A stretch of DNA of 64,000 nucleotides. Source: Cryobacterium sp. CG_9.6. Its GTDB lineage: Bacteria > Actinomycetota > Actinomycetes > Actinomycetales > Microbacteriaceae. The stretch is taken from contig NZ_JARXUZ010000001.1 in assembly GCF_029893365.1 (NCBI RefSeq), positions 1,178,001-1,242,000 on the forward strand, read 5' to 3'. The translations under genes and the position numbers were made by a program. Positions within the stretch are counted from its first letter, which is position 1. Every line of letters starts with the position of its first letter. The notes below the pieces were generated by a model that saw only the letters and a list, made by a program, of their open reading frames with translations, was not told where the DNA came from and ran no database searches. Positions 36,240 to 45,597 of this stretch are shown piece after piece.

Positions 36240-37978
36240 GCCCGCATCCCCTCGGGCGTGACTGGCGTGGCTGTCCCGACCAGCCCGGCCGGCGCAACCA
36301 GCCCCGCCCCCGTGCCCGTTGTGGGAATGGTCACCGTAAACAGCGCGCCATCGCGACGCCCAATGGTGAGGGTTCCGCCGAGCCGCACCACGGCCTGCCG
36401 CACCAGAGCGAGCCCGAGTCCGCGACCATAGCCGCCGTTCTCCTTGGTGCTGTAGCCGAGCTGCATCACGTGATCGGCAGCATCCGCTTCGATGCCCGGC
36501 CCACTGTCAGCCACCTCGAGAATCACCATCTCGGCGGTGCGACTCACCCCCACGGTCACCAGGCGCGGCGGGGGAGCGGATGCCGCAGCATCCAACGCGT
36601 TATCGATGAGGTTCCCCAAAACGGTCACCAGATCCTGCACCGACAGCTCGGAGTCAGAGATTGTGCCCGCAGCGGTGACGGTGAGAGCGATCCCGAGCTC
36701 GTTCGCCTGCGCAACCTTGCCCATGATGAGGGCGCTGATGACGGGTTCGTCCACGGAATTCACCATGTCGTCCGTGAGCTGCTGACTGAGTTCGAGGTCG
36801 GTCGTGGCAAAGTCGAGCGCCTCCTGGGTGCGACCCAGTTCCATGAGCGACACGATGGTGTGCAGCCGGTTGGAGTGCTCGTGCGTCTGCGCGCGCAGGG
36901 CATCGGAGAGCGTACGCATGGACTGCAGTTCGCTGCCGAGCGTCTGCAAATCGGTGTGATCGCGAATCGTAGCCACCGAACCGATGCGAACAGGCGCGGT
37001 CCTGCGGCTCTTCCGGCCGCTCTTCTCACGATTCTTCGAGCGGATGCCGACACCTCCTCCAGCACCGGATCCGGTACTGGAGAGCGCCACAGCCTCTTCC
37101 TGATTGATGACGAGCACCCGAGTGTCGGTGATGAACACCTCGTCCTTGGTGCGCCGACCGCTTCGCAGCAGCGCGCCGAGGTCAGGCGGCAGATTGAGGT
37201 CGCTGAGCGCCTGACTCGGTCGATGCGGCGCATCCGGGGGAATGCCAAGTAGCCGCGCAGCCTGGTCGTTGTAGAGCACGAGCTGTCCGGTGCGGTCCAC
37301 GAGCACGAGGCCCTCGCGCACGGAGTGCAGCACCGAGTCGTAGTACACGAACAGTTGCGCGAGATGTTCGGGACCCCACCCGAGAGTGACCCGGTGCAGG
37401 TAACGCGCCAGCACCAGCGCCATTACCGATCCCGCCAGCAACAAACCCACAGCAAGAGCGAGCAGGGCCGGCAACCGGGCGTTGAGCGCAATGGTGACAT
37501 TGCTCGTGGTCACTCCGGCAGCCACGAGCGCCACGACCGTGCCGCTCGCATCCATCACGGGCGCCACCGCGCGAACGGATGGCCCGAGCGTTCCGGTACT
37601 AATCTCGGTGAAGGACCGACCTCCCAGAGCCGGTTCAATCGTGCCGATGTAGGACTTGCCGATCTCCGTGGGAGTGGGATGCGTCCAGCGCGTGCGGTCC
37701 GGAGCCATGATCGTGATGAAGTCGAGGTCGGCATCACGCGTGACGTCCAGGCTGTAGGCCTGCAGCAGCGCACTCGGATTGGCAGCAGTACTGGCCTGAA
37801 GGGTGAGCGGACTGTCGGCAATGGTGGTGGCGACCGACAGCATCCGCTCTTCGGTTTCGTCAAAGCTGTGATCGCGCGCATCCACAAACAGGGCGGTGCC
37901 CACGAAGGCAGTGAGCATCACGATGGAGAGCCCGTGAGCAACGAGCAAGCGGCGGGCGATGCTCCATTCGCGGCTCAC
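36236..37978 (-). CDS. Sensor histidine kinase, CitA/DcuS type
   Basis: A 580-residue sensor: a membrane segment near 13-32, an extracytoplasmic sensor domain to about 170 (Cache/PAS-like), a second membrane segment near 180-205, a cytoplasmic PAS domain (VREGLVLVDRTGQLVLYN), the dimerisation helix with phosphoacceptor His in QTHEHSNRLH, N box NLIDNALDAA and G box DSGPGI. This is the citrate/fumarate sensor architecture. GTG 37978 is chosen because AAAGG lies 8 bases upstream and a short N terminus before the first span is usual; ATG 38020 is the alternative. Likely ligand: a dicarboxylate, judged by the divergent DctA. Confidence 0.88.
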   Translation of the reverse strand: MSREWSIARRLLVAHGLSIVMLTAFVGTALFVDARDHSFDETEERMLSVATTIADSPLTLQASTAANPSALLQAYSLDVTRDADLDFITIMAPDRTRWTHPTPTEIGKSYIGTIEPALGGRSFTEISTGTLGPSVRAVAPVMDASGTVVALVAAGVTTSNVTIALNARLPALLALAVGLLLAGSVMALVLARYLHRVTLGWGPEHLAQLFVYYDSVLHSVREGLVLVDRTGQLVLYNDQAARLLGIPPDAPHRPSQALSDLNLPPDLGALLRSGRRTKDEVFITDTRVLVINQEEAVALSSTGSGAGGGVGIRSKNREKSGRKSRRTAPVRIGSVATIRDHTDLQTLGSELQSMRTLSDALRAQTHEHSNRLHTIVSLMELGRTQEALDFATTDLELSQQLTDDMVNSVDEPVISALIMGKVAQANELGIALTVTAAGTISDSELSVQDLVTVLGNLIDNALDAAASAPPPRLVTVGVSRTAEMVILEVADSGPGIEADAADHVMQLGYSTKENGGYGRGLGLALVRQAVVRLGGTLTIGRRDGALFTVTIPTTGTGAGLVAPAGLVGTATPVTPEGMRA

Positions 37979-38029
37979 AGACTTGGCCTTTCGAATGGAC
38001 AGCAGACAATGCGTGGACATATCCCGATA

Positions 38030-38059
38030 AATGTTCCCGTAAACATCCCCATGAACATT
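38030..38059. promoter_or_regulatory. Candidate binding site for the CitAB-like regulator
   Basis: AATGTT (38030-38035), AAACAT (38041-38046) and AACATT (38054-38059) form spaced inverted repeats in the region between the kinase gene and dctA. They are AT-rich islands in GC-rich DNA. Control of dctA and autoregulation are both possible; binding is inferred. Confidence 0.4.
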
Positions 38060-38167
38060 ATGACCGCAACCTCGGCGAATCGCACGACGTCTGGGATTGT
38101 GAGACCCAATCAGGAGCAGCACGGCCCGCATGGGTGCAGAGCGAAACCAAAGACAAAGGAGTCTGAC

Positions 38168-39550
38168 ATGGCGTTGTCGTCATCCATCAAATCGGCCAAG
38201 CCGCGCAAGCGCATTGACCGGTCGCACTACCTCTACATGGCAGTTATCGCCGGTGTTCTCCTCGGCATCCTGGTTGGACTCGTGTGGGGCGGCCCCGACG
38301 GTTTCGCCGTCAAGCTCAAGCCCATCGGTGACGCCTTCGTGGGTCTCATCAAAATGATGATCGCCCCGGTGATCTTCTGCACCATCATTCTCGGCATCGG
38401 CTCCATTGCCAAGGCCGCCACGGTGGGCAAGGTGGGCGGACTCGCCCTCGGCTACTTCGTGATCATGTCCACCTTCGCACTCGGCATCGGCCTCGTTGTG
38501 GGTAACCTGGTTCAGCCCGGAGCCAACCTCGACCTGTCCGACGCGAACTACGTTCCTTCCACGGCACCCGAAACCAGCTTCCTGCTGGGCATTATCCCCA
38601 CAACACTCGTGTCGTCCCTCACCTCGGGTAGCATTCTGCAGACCCTGCTCGTGGCACTCATCGCCGGCTTCGCCCTGCAGCGCATGGGCCCGGCGGGACT
38701 CCCCATTCTTCGCGGCATCGCCCACGTGCAGGCTCTCGTCTTCCGCATTCTGATCATGGTCATGTGGATGGCACCGCTCGGCGCCTTTGGTGCCATCGCC
38801 GCCGTCGTCGGTTCCACTGGAATTCAGGCCATCGTGAGCCTGTTCACCCTCATGGCTGCGTTCTATGCCACCTGCATTCTGTTCATCGTGCTTATTCTCG
38901 GTGGACTGCTCAAGATCGTCACCGGTGTCAACATTTTCAAGCTGATGCGTTACCTCGGTCGCGAATACCTCCTCATCGTCTCCACCTCCTCGTCTGAAGC
39001 TGCCCTGCCGCGCCTCATCGCCAAGATGGAGCACCTCGGTGTGTCGAAGCCTGTCGTGGGTGTCACCGTTCCGGTCGGCTACTCCTTCAACCTGGATGGC
39101 ACCGCCATCTACCTCACCATGGCATCGCTCTTCATCGCTAACGCCATGGGCATGCCCATGAACCTCGGCGAACAGTTCGGCCTGCTCGCCTTCATGATCA
39201 TCGCCTCGAAGGGCGCCGCCGGAGTCTCCGGAGCCGGCCTCGCCACACTGGCCGCCGGTCTGCAGTCGCACGCTCCCGAACTCGTGGGTGGGGTGGGCTT
39301 CATCGTGGGCATCGACCGCTTCATGAGCGAGGCACGTGCACTCACGAACTTCACCGGCAACGCGGTTGCCACTGTGCTGATCGGAACCTGGACCAAGGAG
39401 ATCGACCGCTTGCAGGTTGACCGTGTTCTCGACAAGAAGGACCTTTTCGACGAGACCACCATGGCCGCGCACCACTCGTTCGAAGCTCCCGTCGACGAGG
39501 ACGCACAGACTCTGGCCGAGACGCGCAAGCCGGCTACCATTAGCGCCTAA
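38168..39550 (+). CDS. dctA: C4-dicarboxylate:cation symporter DctA
   Basis: A 460-residue DAACS-family transporter with about eight membrane segments and two re-entrant loops. Hallmarks are STSSSEAALPRL (serine-rich hairpin), GYSFNLDGTAIY (cation/substrate binding) and KGAAGVSGAGLATLAA. It takes up succinate, fumarate or malate with cations. ATG 38168 follows AAGGAG by 7 bases. It is divergent from the CitAB-like two-component genes, which presumably activate it. A perfect 19-base-arm hairpin at 39581-39621 follows. Confidence 0.93.
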   Translation: MALSSSIKSAKPRKRIDRSHYLYMAVIAGVLLGILVGLVWGGPDGFAVKLKPIGDAFVGLIKMMIAPVIFCTIILGIGSIAKAATVGKVGGLALGYFVIMSTFALGIGLVVGNLVQPGANLDLSDANYVPSTAPETSFLLGIIPTTLVSSLTSGSILQTLLVALIAGFALQRMGPAGLPILRGIAHVQALVFRILIMVMWMAPLGAFGAIAAVVGSTGIQAIVSLFTLMAAFYATCILFIVLILGGLLKIVTGVNIFKLMRYLGREYLLIVSTSSSEAALPRLIAKMEHLGVSKPVVGVTVPVGYSFNLDGTAIYLTMASLFIANAMGMPMNLGEQFGLLAFMIIASKGAAGVSGAGLATLAAGLQSHAPELVGGVGFIVGIDRFMSEARALTNFTGNAVATVLIGTWTKEIDRLQVDRVLDKKDLFDETTMAAHHSFEAPVDEDAQTLAETRKPATISA

Positions 39551-39580
39551 CCGCTCGGTAGAAACTCACACGCAGTACAC

Positions 39581-39621
39581 ACACGAAAGGCCCGCGTCAT
39601 GCTGACGCGGGCCTTTCGTGT
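39581..39621. terminator. Bidirectional hairpin terminator between dctA and the FKBP gene
   Basis: ACACGAAAGGCCCGCGTCA (39581-39599) and its exact reverse complement (39603-39621) flank a 3-base TGC loop. It sits between convergent genes whose stops are at 39550 and 39638, so it can end both transcripts. The AAAGG/CCTTT at the base gives a modest T-tract on each strand. Confidence 0.85.
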
Positions 39622-39637
39622 AGCTGTATGTCGTGAA

Positions 39638-40651
39638 CTACTGGGCAGCCGGGGTGGGGCCGGTAGCCAGAATGTCCACGACGAACACGAGAGTGTCGGT
39701 ACCGCTGATACCGGTCTGGGTGCTACCGGCAGAACCATAGCCATCTGCTGGAGGGATGATGGCGAGAACCTGCGAACCCACCGTCTGTCCCACAAGAGCA
39801 GCAGCAAAGCCCTTCACGACACTGCCCGTGGGGAAGGCAGCCGGACCATCTGCCGTCCACGACGAGTCGAAGGTGTCACCGGTTGCCCAGAGCACACCGG
39901 TGTACTCCACCTGAGCGGTGTCGCCATCGGCGACAACAGCACCATCGCCCTTCTTGAGCGTGGCAATCGTCAGAGTGCCGGGAGCCTCGGAATCGGGAAT
40001 CGTGATGGCGGGAGCACCGTCATCGGCGAGTGTAACGGTGGGCAAACCAGCCTCAACGGGCTGGTCAACACCGGTTGCGCGCGTGGCCTGGATGCTGTTG
40101 ATGTCGATGACGAAGACCATCGAGTCCGTGGCCGCAAGGCCGAGGTCACTCCAACCCTGCTCGCCGAACCCATCGGAGGGCGGCATAACGGCCACGATGC
40201 GGTCGCCGACAACGGAACAGTTCACGGCACGAACAAGGCCGGGAACGTAATTGTCAGCCACCGTGATCGACACGGCAGAGGTGTCGGTGCCGTAACCGGT
40301 GGAATCGACCTTCTCGCCGGTTTCGGCATTGAAGGCGGAGAACGAGACCCGTGCAACGGAACCGGCCTTCGTCTTTTCGGTTCCGGTCCCGGCAATCGCG
40401 ACGGTGCGCTGAGTGGCCGTTGTGGTCACCGGAGACTCGATGGTGACGGTGGGTTCCGCTCCAAAGTCGCCGGTCACGCTAATGGCGTCGGAGATGCTGC
40501 CGGATTCCGTGCACTCGGAGGTGGGAGACACGGTGCGATCGGCACTGGCTGGATCTGAACTGCTGGGAGTACTACTACTGCTGCCGCTACACGCGGTCAG
40601 GGCCAGAGTGAGACCGAGGGTGGTGGCAAGAAGGGCAAGTTTTTTGGACAC
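39638..40651 (-). CDS. FKBP-type peptidyl-prolyl isomerase lipoprotein, two FKBP domains
   Basis: A 337-residue secreted lipoprotein: KKLALLATTLGLTLALTAC gives a lipobox with Cys21, followed by a Ser-rich linker. Residues about 85-190 are a first, divergent FKBP-like domain (VADNYVPGLVRAVNCSVVGDRI, VMPPSDGFG), and residues 225-335 a second, better conserved one (GDTAQVEYTGVLW, FDSSW, VVKGFAAAL, VLAIIPPADGYG). It probably helps folding of exported proteins outside the membrane. The start is GTG 40651. Confidence 0.9.
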   Translation of the reverse strand: MSKKLALLATTLGLTLALTACSGSSSSTPSSSDPASADRTVSPTSECTESGSISDAISVTGDFGAEPTVTIESPVTTTATQRTVAIAGTGTEKTKAGSVARVSFSAFNAETGEKVDSTGYGTDTSAVSITVADNYVPGLVRAVNCSVVGDRIVAVMPPSDGFGEQGWSDLGLAATDSMVFVIDINSIQATRATGVDQPVEAGLPTVTLADDGAPAITIPDSEAPGTLTIATLKKGDGAVVADGDTAQVEYTGVLWATGDTFDSSWTADGPAAFPTGSVVKGFAAALVGQTVGSQVLAIIPPADGYGSAGSTQTGISGTDTLVFVVDILATGPTPAAQ

Positions 40652-40736
40652 TGGTTTCTCTCTACGCGACGGATGTCTGCGTCAACACTTGCACGTCTCG
40701 GCTCGGAGCGTGCTGAATCCGCGCGGTTGTCGAGTC

Positions 40737-41330
40737 TCAGTCGTCGAGCCCGCGCGCGGCGAGAGCCTCACCGAGGGCATCCGCTGCATAGAGCGAACGC
40801 ACAACCACGGGCACCGCGAGAGCCATGAGTGACCCGCGCGTTCCGCGTGCCTTGCGGGCTTCGAGCACCTCCCGCACAATATCGGTGACCACAGGAATGC
40901 AGCGGATGGTCAGTGCCACCAGGAGGCCCGTGCGCTCGGAGTCGATCCAACGTGAGAACGGCTTCAGGAGTTTCTCGAACGCCTCGAGTACCGACGTCAC
41001 CGTGGTTGTCATGGTGAACAGGGCGGCCAAGGTGACCGCCAGAAAAAGGCGACCCGCCATGAGCGTGGCGATGACCCATCCGGCCAGGAGGCCCTGCACG
41101 GGAACGGCAATCACCAGAAGCCAGAGAATCGGTGCGATCTGCGCAGCCGCTGAGCGAAGCGGAACACGCGAACTGAAGAAGAGAATCACCACAATGAGAG
41201 TGGCCACGGCGAGCATGCGCAGATCGCTGGTGGCACCCACGGCGACCACAAAAACGGAGAGGAGAAAGAGCTTCAGCAGCGTGGGTGCCCGGTGCACGAA
41301 GGAGGTTCCGGGACTGTAAAGGCCGATCAT
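40737..41330 (-). CDS. bioN: ECF transporter T component, biotin (BioN-like)
   Basis: A 197-residue membrane protein with four to five spans and the cytoplasmic EVLEARKARG motif, the T-component's Ala-Arg-Gly coupling signature that touches the ATPase. It starts at ATG 41330, ten bases after the bioM stop, and completes a bioY-bioM-bioN operon. It couples ATP hydrolysis by BioM to movement of the BioY substrate subunit. The frame extends upstream into the bioM gene, but that part has no membrane character. Confidence 0.88.
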   Translation of the reverse strand: MIGLYSPGTSFVHRAPTLLKLFLLSVFVVAVGATSDLRMLAVATLIVVILFFSSRVPLRSAAAQIAPILWLLVIAVPVQGLLAGWVIATLMAGRLFLAVTLAALFTMTTTVTSVLEAFEKLLKPFSRWIDSERTGLLVALTIRCIPVVTDIVREVLEARKARGTRGSLMALAVPVVVRSLYAADALGEALAARGLDD

Positions 41331-41340
41331 GACTCTGTAA

Positions 41341-42021
41341 TCACGACACCAGCGCGCGGTAGACCGCGAGCGCCTCCTGGGGCGCAGCATCAGCGACGAC
41401 CGCGCCGTCTTCGATCACGATGACACGGTCAAAGCCGTCGAGCAGCTCCAGGTGGTGGGTCACCATGATGACCTGCTGACTGAGCGTGGCCACCAGCTCG
41501 GAGATGCGCCGTGCATTACGAGCATCGAGCAGAGTGGTGGGTTCATCGGCCACAATGATGTCGGGTTCGGATACGAGCACCGCAGCAAGGGCAAGCAGTT
41601 GCTTTTGGCCACCGGAGAGGCGATGCGCCGGATGCTCCGCGTGAGCAGCCAAACCGTAACGCTCCAGAGCCACTGCCGTGCGTTCGGCGATCTGCTCACG
41701 CGTGAGGCCCCGGCGACGAAGCGAGAACGCCACATCCTCCTGAACGGTGGGCATCACAATCTGATTGTCGGGATTTGTGAACACAAACCCCACCCGGCGA
41801 CGTACCTCCTTGCCGCGACTGGCCACATTGAGACCGTCCACGGTGACCGTGCCACTGTCGGGGCTGACCAGACCATTGATCATGCGTGCCAGCGTGGATT
41901 TACCCGACCCATTCGCACCGACGATGCCGATGCGCTGCTCGGTGAGGTGCAGAGTCACGTCTCGCAACACTGTTCGTTCTCCGAACGCGTGCCAGACCCC
42001 TTCAAAGGTAACGGTGCTCAC
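41341..42021 (-). CDS. bioM: ECF transporter A component, biotin (BioM-like ATPase)
   Basis: A 226-residue ATPase with Walker A GANGSGKS (35-42), LSGGQKQ, Walker B IIVADEPTT and the CbiO/EcfA-type layout. It powers the BioYMN biotin importer. It starts with GTG 42021, four bases after the bioY stop, so translation is coupled. Adjacent bioY makes biotin the likely substrate. Confidence 0.9.
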   Translation of the reverse strand: MSTVTFEGVWHAFGERTVLRDVTLHLTEQRIGIVGANGSGKSTLARMINGLVSPDSGTVTVDGLNVASRGKEVRRRVGFVFTNPDNQIVMPTVQEDVAFSLRRRGLTREQIAERTAVALERYGLAAHAEHPAHRLSGGQKQLLALAAVLVSEPDIIVADEPTTLLDARNARRISELVATLSQQVIMVTHHLELLDGFDRVIVIEDGAVVADAAPQEALAVYRALVS

Positions 42022-42025
42022 CCGG

Positions 42026-42676
42026 TTACTCGGCGCTGGTTGCGGAGGACGGCGCAGTCGCGGACGGTGCAGTAGCGGCCGGTGCAGCGTCGACCGGTGC
42101 AGCGCGTTTTGCCGGGCGCCGGATCAGTCCGGGATAGGCCCGGTGCACCTGGCTGGCAACGAGAACCGTGATGACGACCTTGAGAATATCCCCGGGCAGG
42201 AATATGACGTTATTGGCCACCGCCACCCAAATAGGAAGACCGAGGTTCAGAGCCAGAACCGGTATACCAATGAGATACACAACGACGATGCCGCCCAGGG
42301 CGGTTGCTCCGAGAGCCTTCCAGAGCGCATAGCGGGGAAGCAGCCGGTCGGTGAGGTACCCGATCACGAGTGCACCGAGCAGCCACCCGTACAGGTAGCC
42401 AGCTGCCGGACTGGTGGTGAACCACACGAGACCACCACGACCACCCGAGAGCAGCGGGAGGCCGGCCAGGGTGAGTGCAAGAAAAAGCAGCACGGCGAAG
42501 AAGCCCTTGCGCGCACCAAGAATCGCACCGGCGAGCATCACCCCGAGGGTTTGAAAAGTAATGGGTACGGCAATCGCACCGATCGACAGAGCTCCGGGCA
42601 GACCGAGAGCAGCAATAAGAGCGGCGAAAATGGCGATCTGGGCAAGATCGCGAGCCGAGAGAAGGCGTGAGGACAT
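42026..42676 (-). CDS. bioY: Biotin transporter substrate-binding subunit BioY
   Basis: A 216-residue integral membrane protein of the BioY family with six spans: GAIAVPITFQTLGVMLAGAILGARKGF and GGRGGLVWFTTSPAAGYLYGW are typical BioY signatures that line the biotin site. The C-terminal 25 residues are an Ala/Thr/Pro-rich tail not seen in most homologues. ATG 42676 is preferred over TTG 42685. It heads the bioYMN operon. No biotin-regulator site was recognised in 42677-42802. Confidence 0.92.
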   Translation of the reverse strand: MSSRLLSARDLAQIAIFAALIAALGLPGALSIGAIAVPITFQTLGVMLAGAILGARKGFFAVLLFLALTLAGLPLLSGGRGGLVWFTTSPAAGYLYGWLLGALVIGYLTDRLLPRYALWKALGATALGGIVVVYLIGIPVLALNLGLPIWVAVANNVIFLPGDILKVVITVLVASQVHRAYPGLIRRPAKRAAPVDAAPAATAPSATAPSSATSAE

Positions 42677-42802
42677 GACTCTCAATCTAGAATCCGCACC
42701 GTGGTCGTTTCCAGAGAAAACCTACAAAGAATGCGCGCGGTCTTTGTACAGCGTCTGTGTGCGCCGTCTGTGTGCAGCGGCTTGAACAGTGTGGGGAACA
42801 GA

Positions 42803-44614
42803 TCAGTGCGCCACACCGAGAATCGGTGAGGCTGCACCGGCCACGATGGCGTCAGCCGCACGCACGAGCGCCAGGTGGGACAGCGCTTGTGGCGTATTGC
42901 CCGCCTGATGCCCATTGGTCACGTCATATTCCTCGGAGAGCAACCCCACATCGTTCACCAGACCCACGAGCCGATCCATGAGCTCGGTCGCATCGTCTTG
43001 GCGGCCCGACATGGCGTACTGCTCCACAAGCCAGAAGGAGCACGCCATAAACGGATGCTCGCCGGGCGCCAGCCCGTCAACCGACGTCGACGCCGAAGCC
43101 GACGAGCGATAGCGCAGGAGAAAACCATCGCGCATCAACTCGCCTTCGATTCTCGCCACGGTGCCCAGCATGCGTGGATCGTTGGGCGCACAGAAGCCCA
43201 CCTGTGGAAGCACGAGGAGGGACGCATCCACGTCGGTGCCGCCAAAGTACTGCGTGTAGCTGTTGAGGCGGGCGTTGAACCCGCGGGAGTCAATATCGGC
43301 GCGCACCTCGTCGCGGACGCGCGTCCACTGATCGAGCGGACCGGGAAGTCCGAATTCGGTGATGCCACGCACAGCACGGTCAAAAGCGGCCCACACCATC
43401 ACCCGGGAGTGCGTGAACTCGCGCGCCACCCCGCGTACCTCCCAAATGCCCTGGTCGGGGCGCTGCCAGTTGGCCTCAAGAAAAGTCATGAGGGCGCGTT
43501 GCAAGGGCCACGAGAACCTGGTCTCGCCCACACCGGCAACGCGGGCAGCATGCAAAGCCACCATCACCTCACCGATCACATCGGACTGAAACTGGCTGAC
43601 GGCGCCATTGCCGACCCGCACCGGACCGCTCCCGCGATACCCGGGCAGACTGGTGAGTTCTCGTTCCGACAGGTTGCGTTCGCCGGACAGGCCGTACATG
43701 ATCTGCACATCGTTCGGGTCGCCGGCAATGGCGCGAAGCAACCACGCGCGCCAGTTCTCCGCTTCGTTCTCGTAGCCGTGCGAGAGCAACACTTCCAGAG
43801 CGAGAGACGCGTCGCGCAACCACACGTATCGATAATCCCAGTTGCGTGAACCTCCAAAATCCTCGGGCAGAGAGGTGGTCGCGGCCGCCACAATGCCACC
43901 AGTCGACTCGTGCGTGAGCGCCCGCAGCACGAGCATCGACCGCAGCACCTCGCTGCGATACGGCCCCTGGTGAGTGCACTGCACTCCCCATCTCGTCCAC
44001 CAGTCTGCGGTCGTGCGCAGTGCGGAATCGACATCGATTGTACGTGGAGTGGTGCGCTCCGAGGGATACCAGGTCAGCTGCATGTCGACGGTCTCGCCCG
44101 CAGTAACAGCGAAATGGGAGGTATGCCGACGATCGGAGGCGAGGAGGAGCGGACCACGAATCACGATGGCATCCGGCCCGGCCACGGCGATGAGGCCGTG
44201 CGCGCTCTCACCGGTGAGCTGTCGCACCCACGGCACGGTTGCGGCATAACTAAATCGCATACGCAGATCCTGGTGCATGTCCACCGTGCCGGTGAGGCCC
44301 CGCACCCGGCGAACCAGATCGGCACGACGATCACCGTGCGGCATAAAGTCGAGCACCTCCACGGACCCGGTGGCGGTCGTCCAGACTGTGGAGAGAATAA
44401 ACGTGTCACCGACATAGGAGCGGATGGCCGTGGCCTCGGGCTGTGCCGGTGCCAGCAGCCAGCGACCGTGGTTTTCATCTCCGAGCAGAGCACCAAAAAC
44501 GGAAGCCGAGTCGTAGCGCGGCAGACACAGCCAGTCGATGCTGCCGTCCCGTCCCACGAGCGCAGCCGTATGGCAGTCGCTGATGAGCGCGTAGTCCTCG
44601 ATGTTGAGTGCCAT
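42803..44614 (-). CDS. Glycoside hydrolase family 15 protein (trehalase/glucoamylase-like)
   Basis: A 603-residue protein with the actinobacterial GH15 layout: N-terminal beta domain (IEDYALISDCHTAALVGRDGS, then SIDWLCLPRYDS), then an (alpha/alpha)6 barrel with RNWDYRYVWLRDASL near 257, GNGAVSQFQSDVIGE, and SYTQYFGGTDVDASLL near 435. Mycobacterial relatives are trehalases dependent on phosphate and Mg; others act as glucoamylases. The trehalose synthase gene at 51.2 kb makes a trehalase role reasonable. No signal peptide is seen, so it is cytosolic. Confidence 0.87.
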   Translation of the reverse strand: MALNIEDYALISDCHTAALVGRDGSIDWLCLPRYDSASVFGALLGDENHGRWLLAPAQPEATAIRSYVGDTFILSTVWTTATGSVEVLDFMPHGDRRADLVRRVRGLTGTVDMHQDLRMRFSYAATVPWVRQLTGESAHGLIAVAGPDAIVIRGPLLLASDRRHTSHFAVTAGETVDMQLTWYPSERTTPRTIDVDSALRTTADWWTRWGVQCTHQGPYRSEVLRSMLVLRALTHESTGGIVAAATTSLPEDFGGSRNWDYRYVWLRDASLALEVLLSHGYENEAENWRAWLLRAIAGDPNDVQIMYGLSGERNLSERELTSLPGYRGSGPVRVGNGAVSQFQSDVIGEVMVALHAARVAGVGETRFSWPLQRALMTFLEANWQRPDQGIWEVRGVAREFTHSRVMVWAAFDRAVRGITEFGLPGPLDQWTRVRDEVRADIDSRGFNARLNSYTQYFGGTDVDASLLVLPQVGFCAPNDPRMLGTVARIEGELMRDGFLLRYRSSASASTSVDGLAPGEHPFMACSFWLVEQYAMSGRQDDATELMDRLVGLVNDVGLLSEEYDVTNGHQAGNTPQALSHLALVRAADAIVAGAASPILGVAH

Positions 44615-44654
44615 CAGGCCATTCTGTCAGCCGTCACTCGCTAATCAAGGGTGT

Positions 44655-45173
44655 TCAGGCCACGGAGCGAGCCGACTCTGCAGGTGCAGGTGCAGGTGCA
44701 GTGACAGCTGCACCGGAAGGTTCGGCCCAGACGGAGATGGGGGACGGGGTCCACGACAGTGCCGTGGGCTCGATGGCGGCCTCGTCACCGCTGACAGTCC
44801 GGGCAGCGACGCGAGACCGTGCCAGTCGACCCGACTTCACGGGTGCGGCGGCAGCTGCAGCGGCTGCTGCCTGTGCGGCCGTCTCGGCGAGAGCAACGTC
44901 GGCAGCGTTCACGAGCTTCGCGGTCTCGTCAACGAGAGCACTCGACAACTCGCTCGCAATCTGGGCAGCCTTGAGGCCGTGAAAAAACACGTCGGTGTCG
45001 TCGACGCTCCGCGGAACGAGGGTCCAGACACCATTCACGCCCACGAGCTCGTCGATGCGAGTGTTCAGGACGTCGAGAATCTGCTCACTGCTCAGAGTGG
45101 GAACAGGGACAGGAAGAGGCACCGGTGCCGAGACCGCGAGGGCTGCTGCGATACGACGTCGACGACCAAACAT
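44655..45173 (-). CDS. Hypothetical Ala/Pro-rich protein
   Basis: A 172-residue protein: basic start (MFGRRRRIAAA), Pro/Val run, a more ordinary core at 28-95 (EQILDVLNTRIDELVGVNG, then VWTLVPRSVDD), then an Ala run and an Ala/Pro C terminus. The 3' part contains GGTGCA hexamers (44679-44701) that encode Ala-Pro steps, so length may vary between strains. AAAGGA lies 8 bases before ATG 45173, supporting a real gene. No family is recognised. Confidence 0.65.
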   Translation of the reverse strand: MFGRRRRIAAALAVSAPVPLPVPVPTLSSEQILDVLNTRIDELVGVNGVWTLVPRSVDDTDVFFHGLKAAQIASELSSALVDETAKLVNAADVALAETAAQAAAAAAAAAPVKSGRLARSRVAARTVSGDEAAIEPTALSWTPSPISVWAEPSGAAVTAPAPAPAESARSVA

Positions 45174-45312
45174 CCGAGGTTCCTTTCAGGCGAAAAACTA
45201 CTCGCGTTCAGTCTGGTCGACAACCTCGCTCAGAACCGCCGGACACGCCGCAAAATCACGGGTTATTCCGCGGTTCCACCGCAATTCGCACCGTGGTTTT
45301 TCCGTCGAGTTA

Positions 45313-45501
45313 CTACTCGTCGAGACGACGCATGTTTGCGTCTTCGATCACGGTTCCCACAGCCACTGCCGCGCTCAGTGCCCAGCCGAGCCACAGCATG
45401 ACGAGTCGCCAATCACGAGGACCGTTTCGAGTGGCCTGCACGGTGTTCCAACCGCCGGCCAGAACGCCGATCATTGCACTGCTGAATATGAATTTTCGCA
45501 T
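45313..45501 (-). CDS. Small two-span membrane protein, 62 residues
   Basis: A short protein starting MRKFIFSSAMIGVLAGGWNT with a second hydrophobic segment (LVMLWLGWALSAAVAVGTVI) and a charged C-terminal tail. GGAGG 6 bases before the ATG strongly supports translation. The function is unknown. It is divergent from the TetR-MMPL operon, whose operator lies about 50 bases upstream, so it may respond to the same repressor. Confidence 0.7.
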   Translation of the reverse strand: MRKFIFSSAMIGVLAGGWNTVQATRNGPRDWRLVMLWLGWALSAAVAVGTVIEDANMRRLDE

Positions 45502-45550
45502 GAAGACCTCCGCGGCCCAGAGTACCCGCCCCACGCATAAGCTGTGAATC

Positions 45551-45597
45551 TGACCGATCGTGCAGAGTTTGACCGATCGGTCAGGTAACGTGCTCAA
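45551..45597 (+). promoter_or_regulatory. TetR operator and leaderless promoter of the export operon
   Basis: A perfect 14-base palindrome TGACCGATCGGTCA is at 45570-45583, with a further half/near copy TGACCGATCG at 45551-45560. TAACGT (45586-45591) is a TANNNT -10 hexamer 6 bases before the GTG at 45598, which gives a leaderless mRNA. The palindrome sits between the -35 and -10 positions, ideal for repression by the adjacent TetR protein. Confidence 0.7.

Noticed and set aside
42677..42802. Biotin-responsive operator upstream of bioY
   Set aside because: No recognisable BirA, BioR or BioQ-type palindrome was found.
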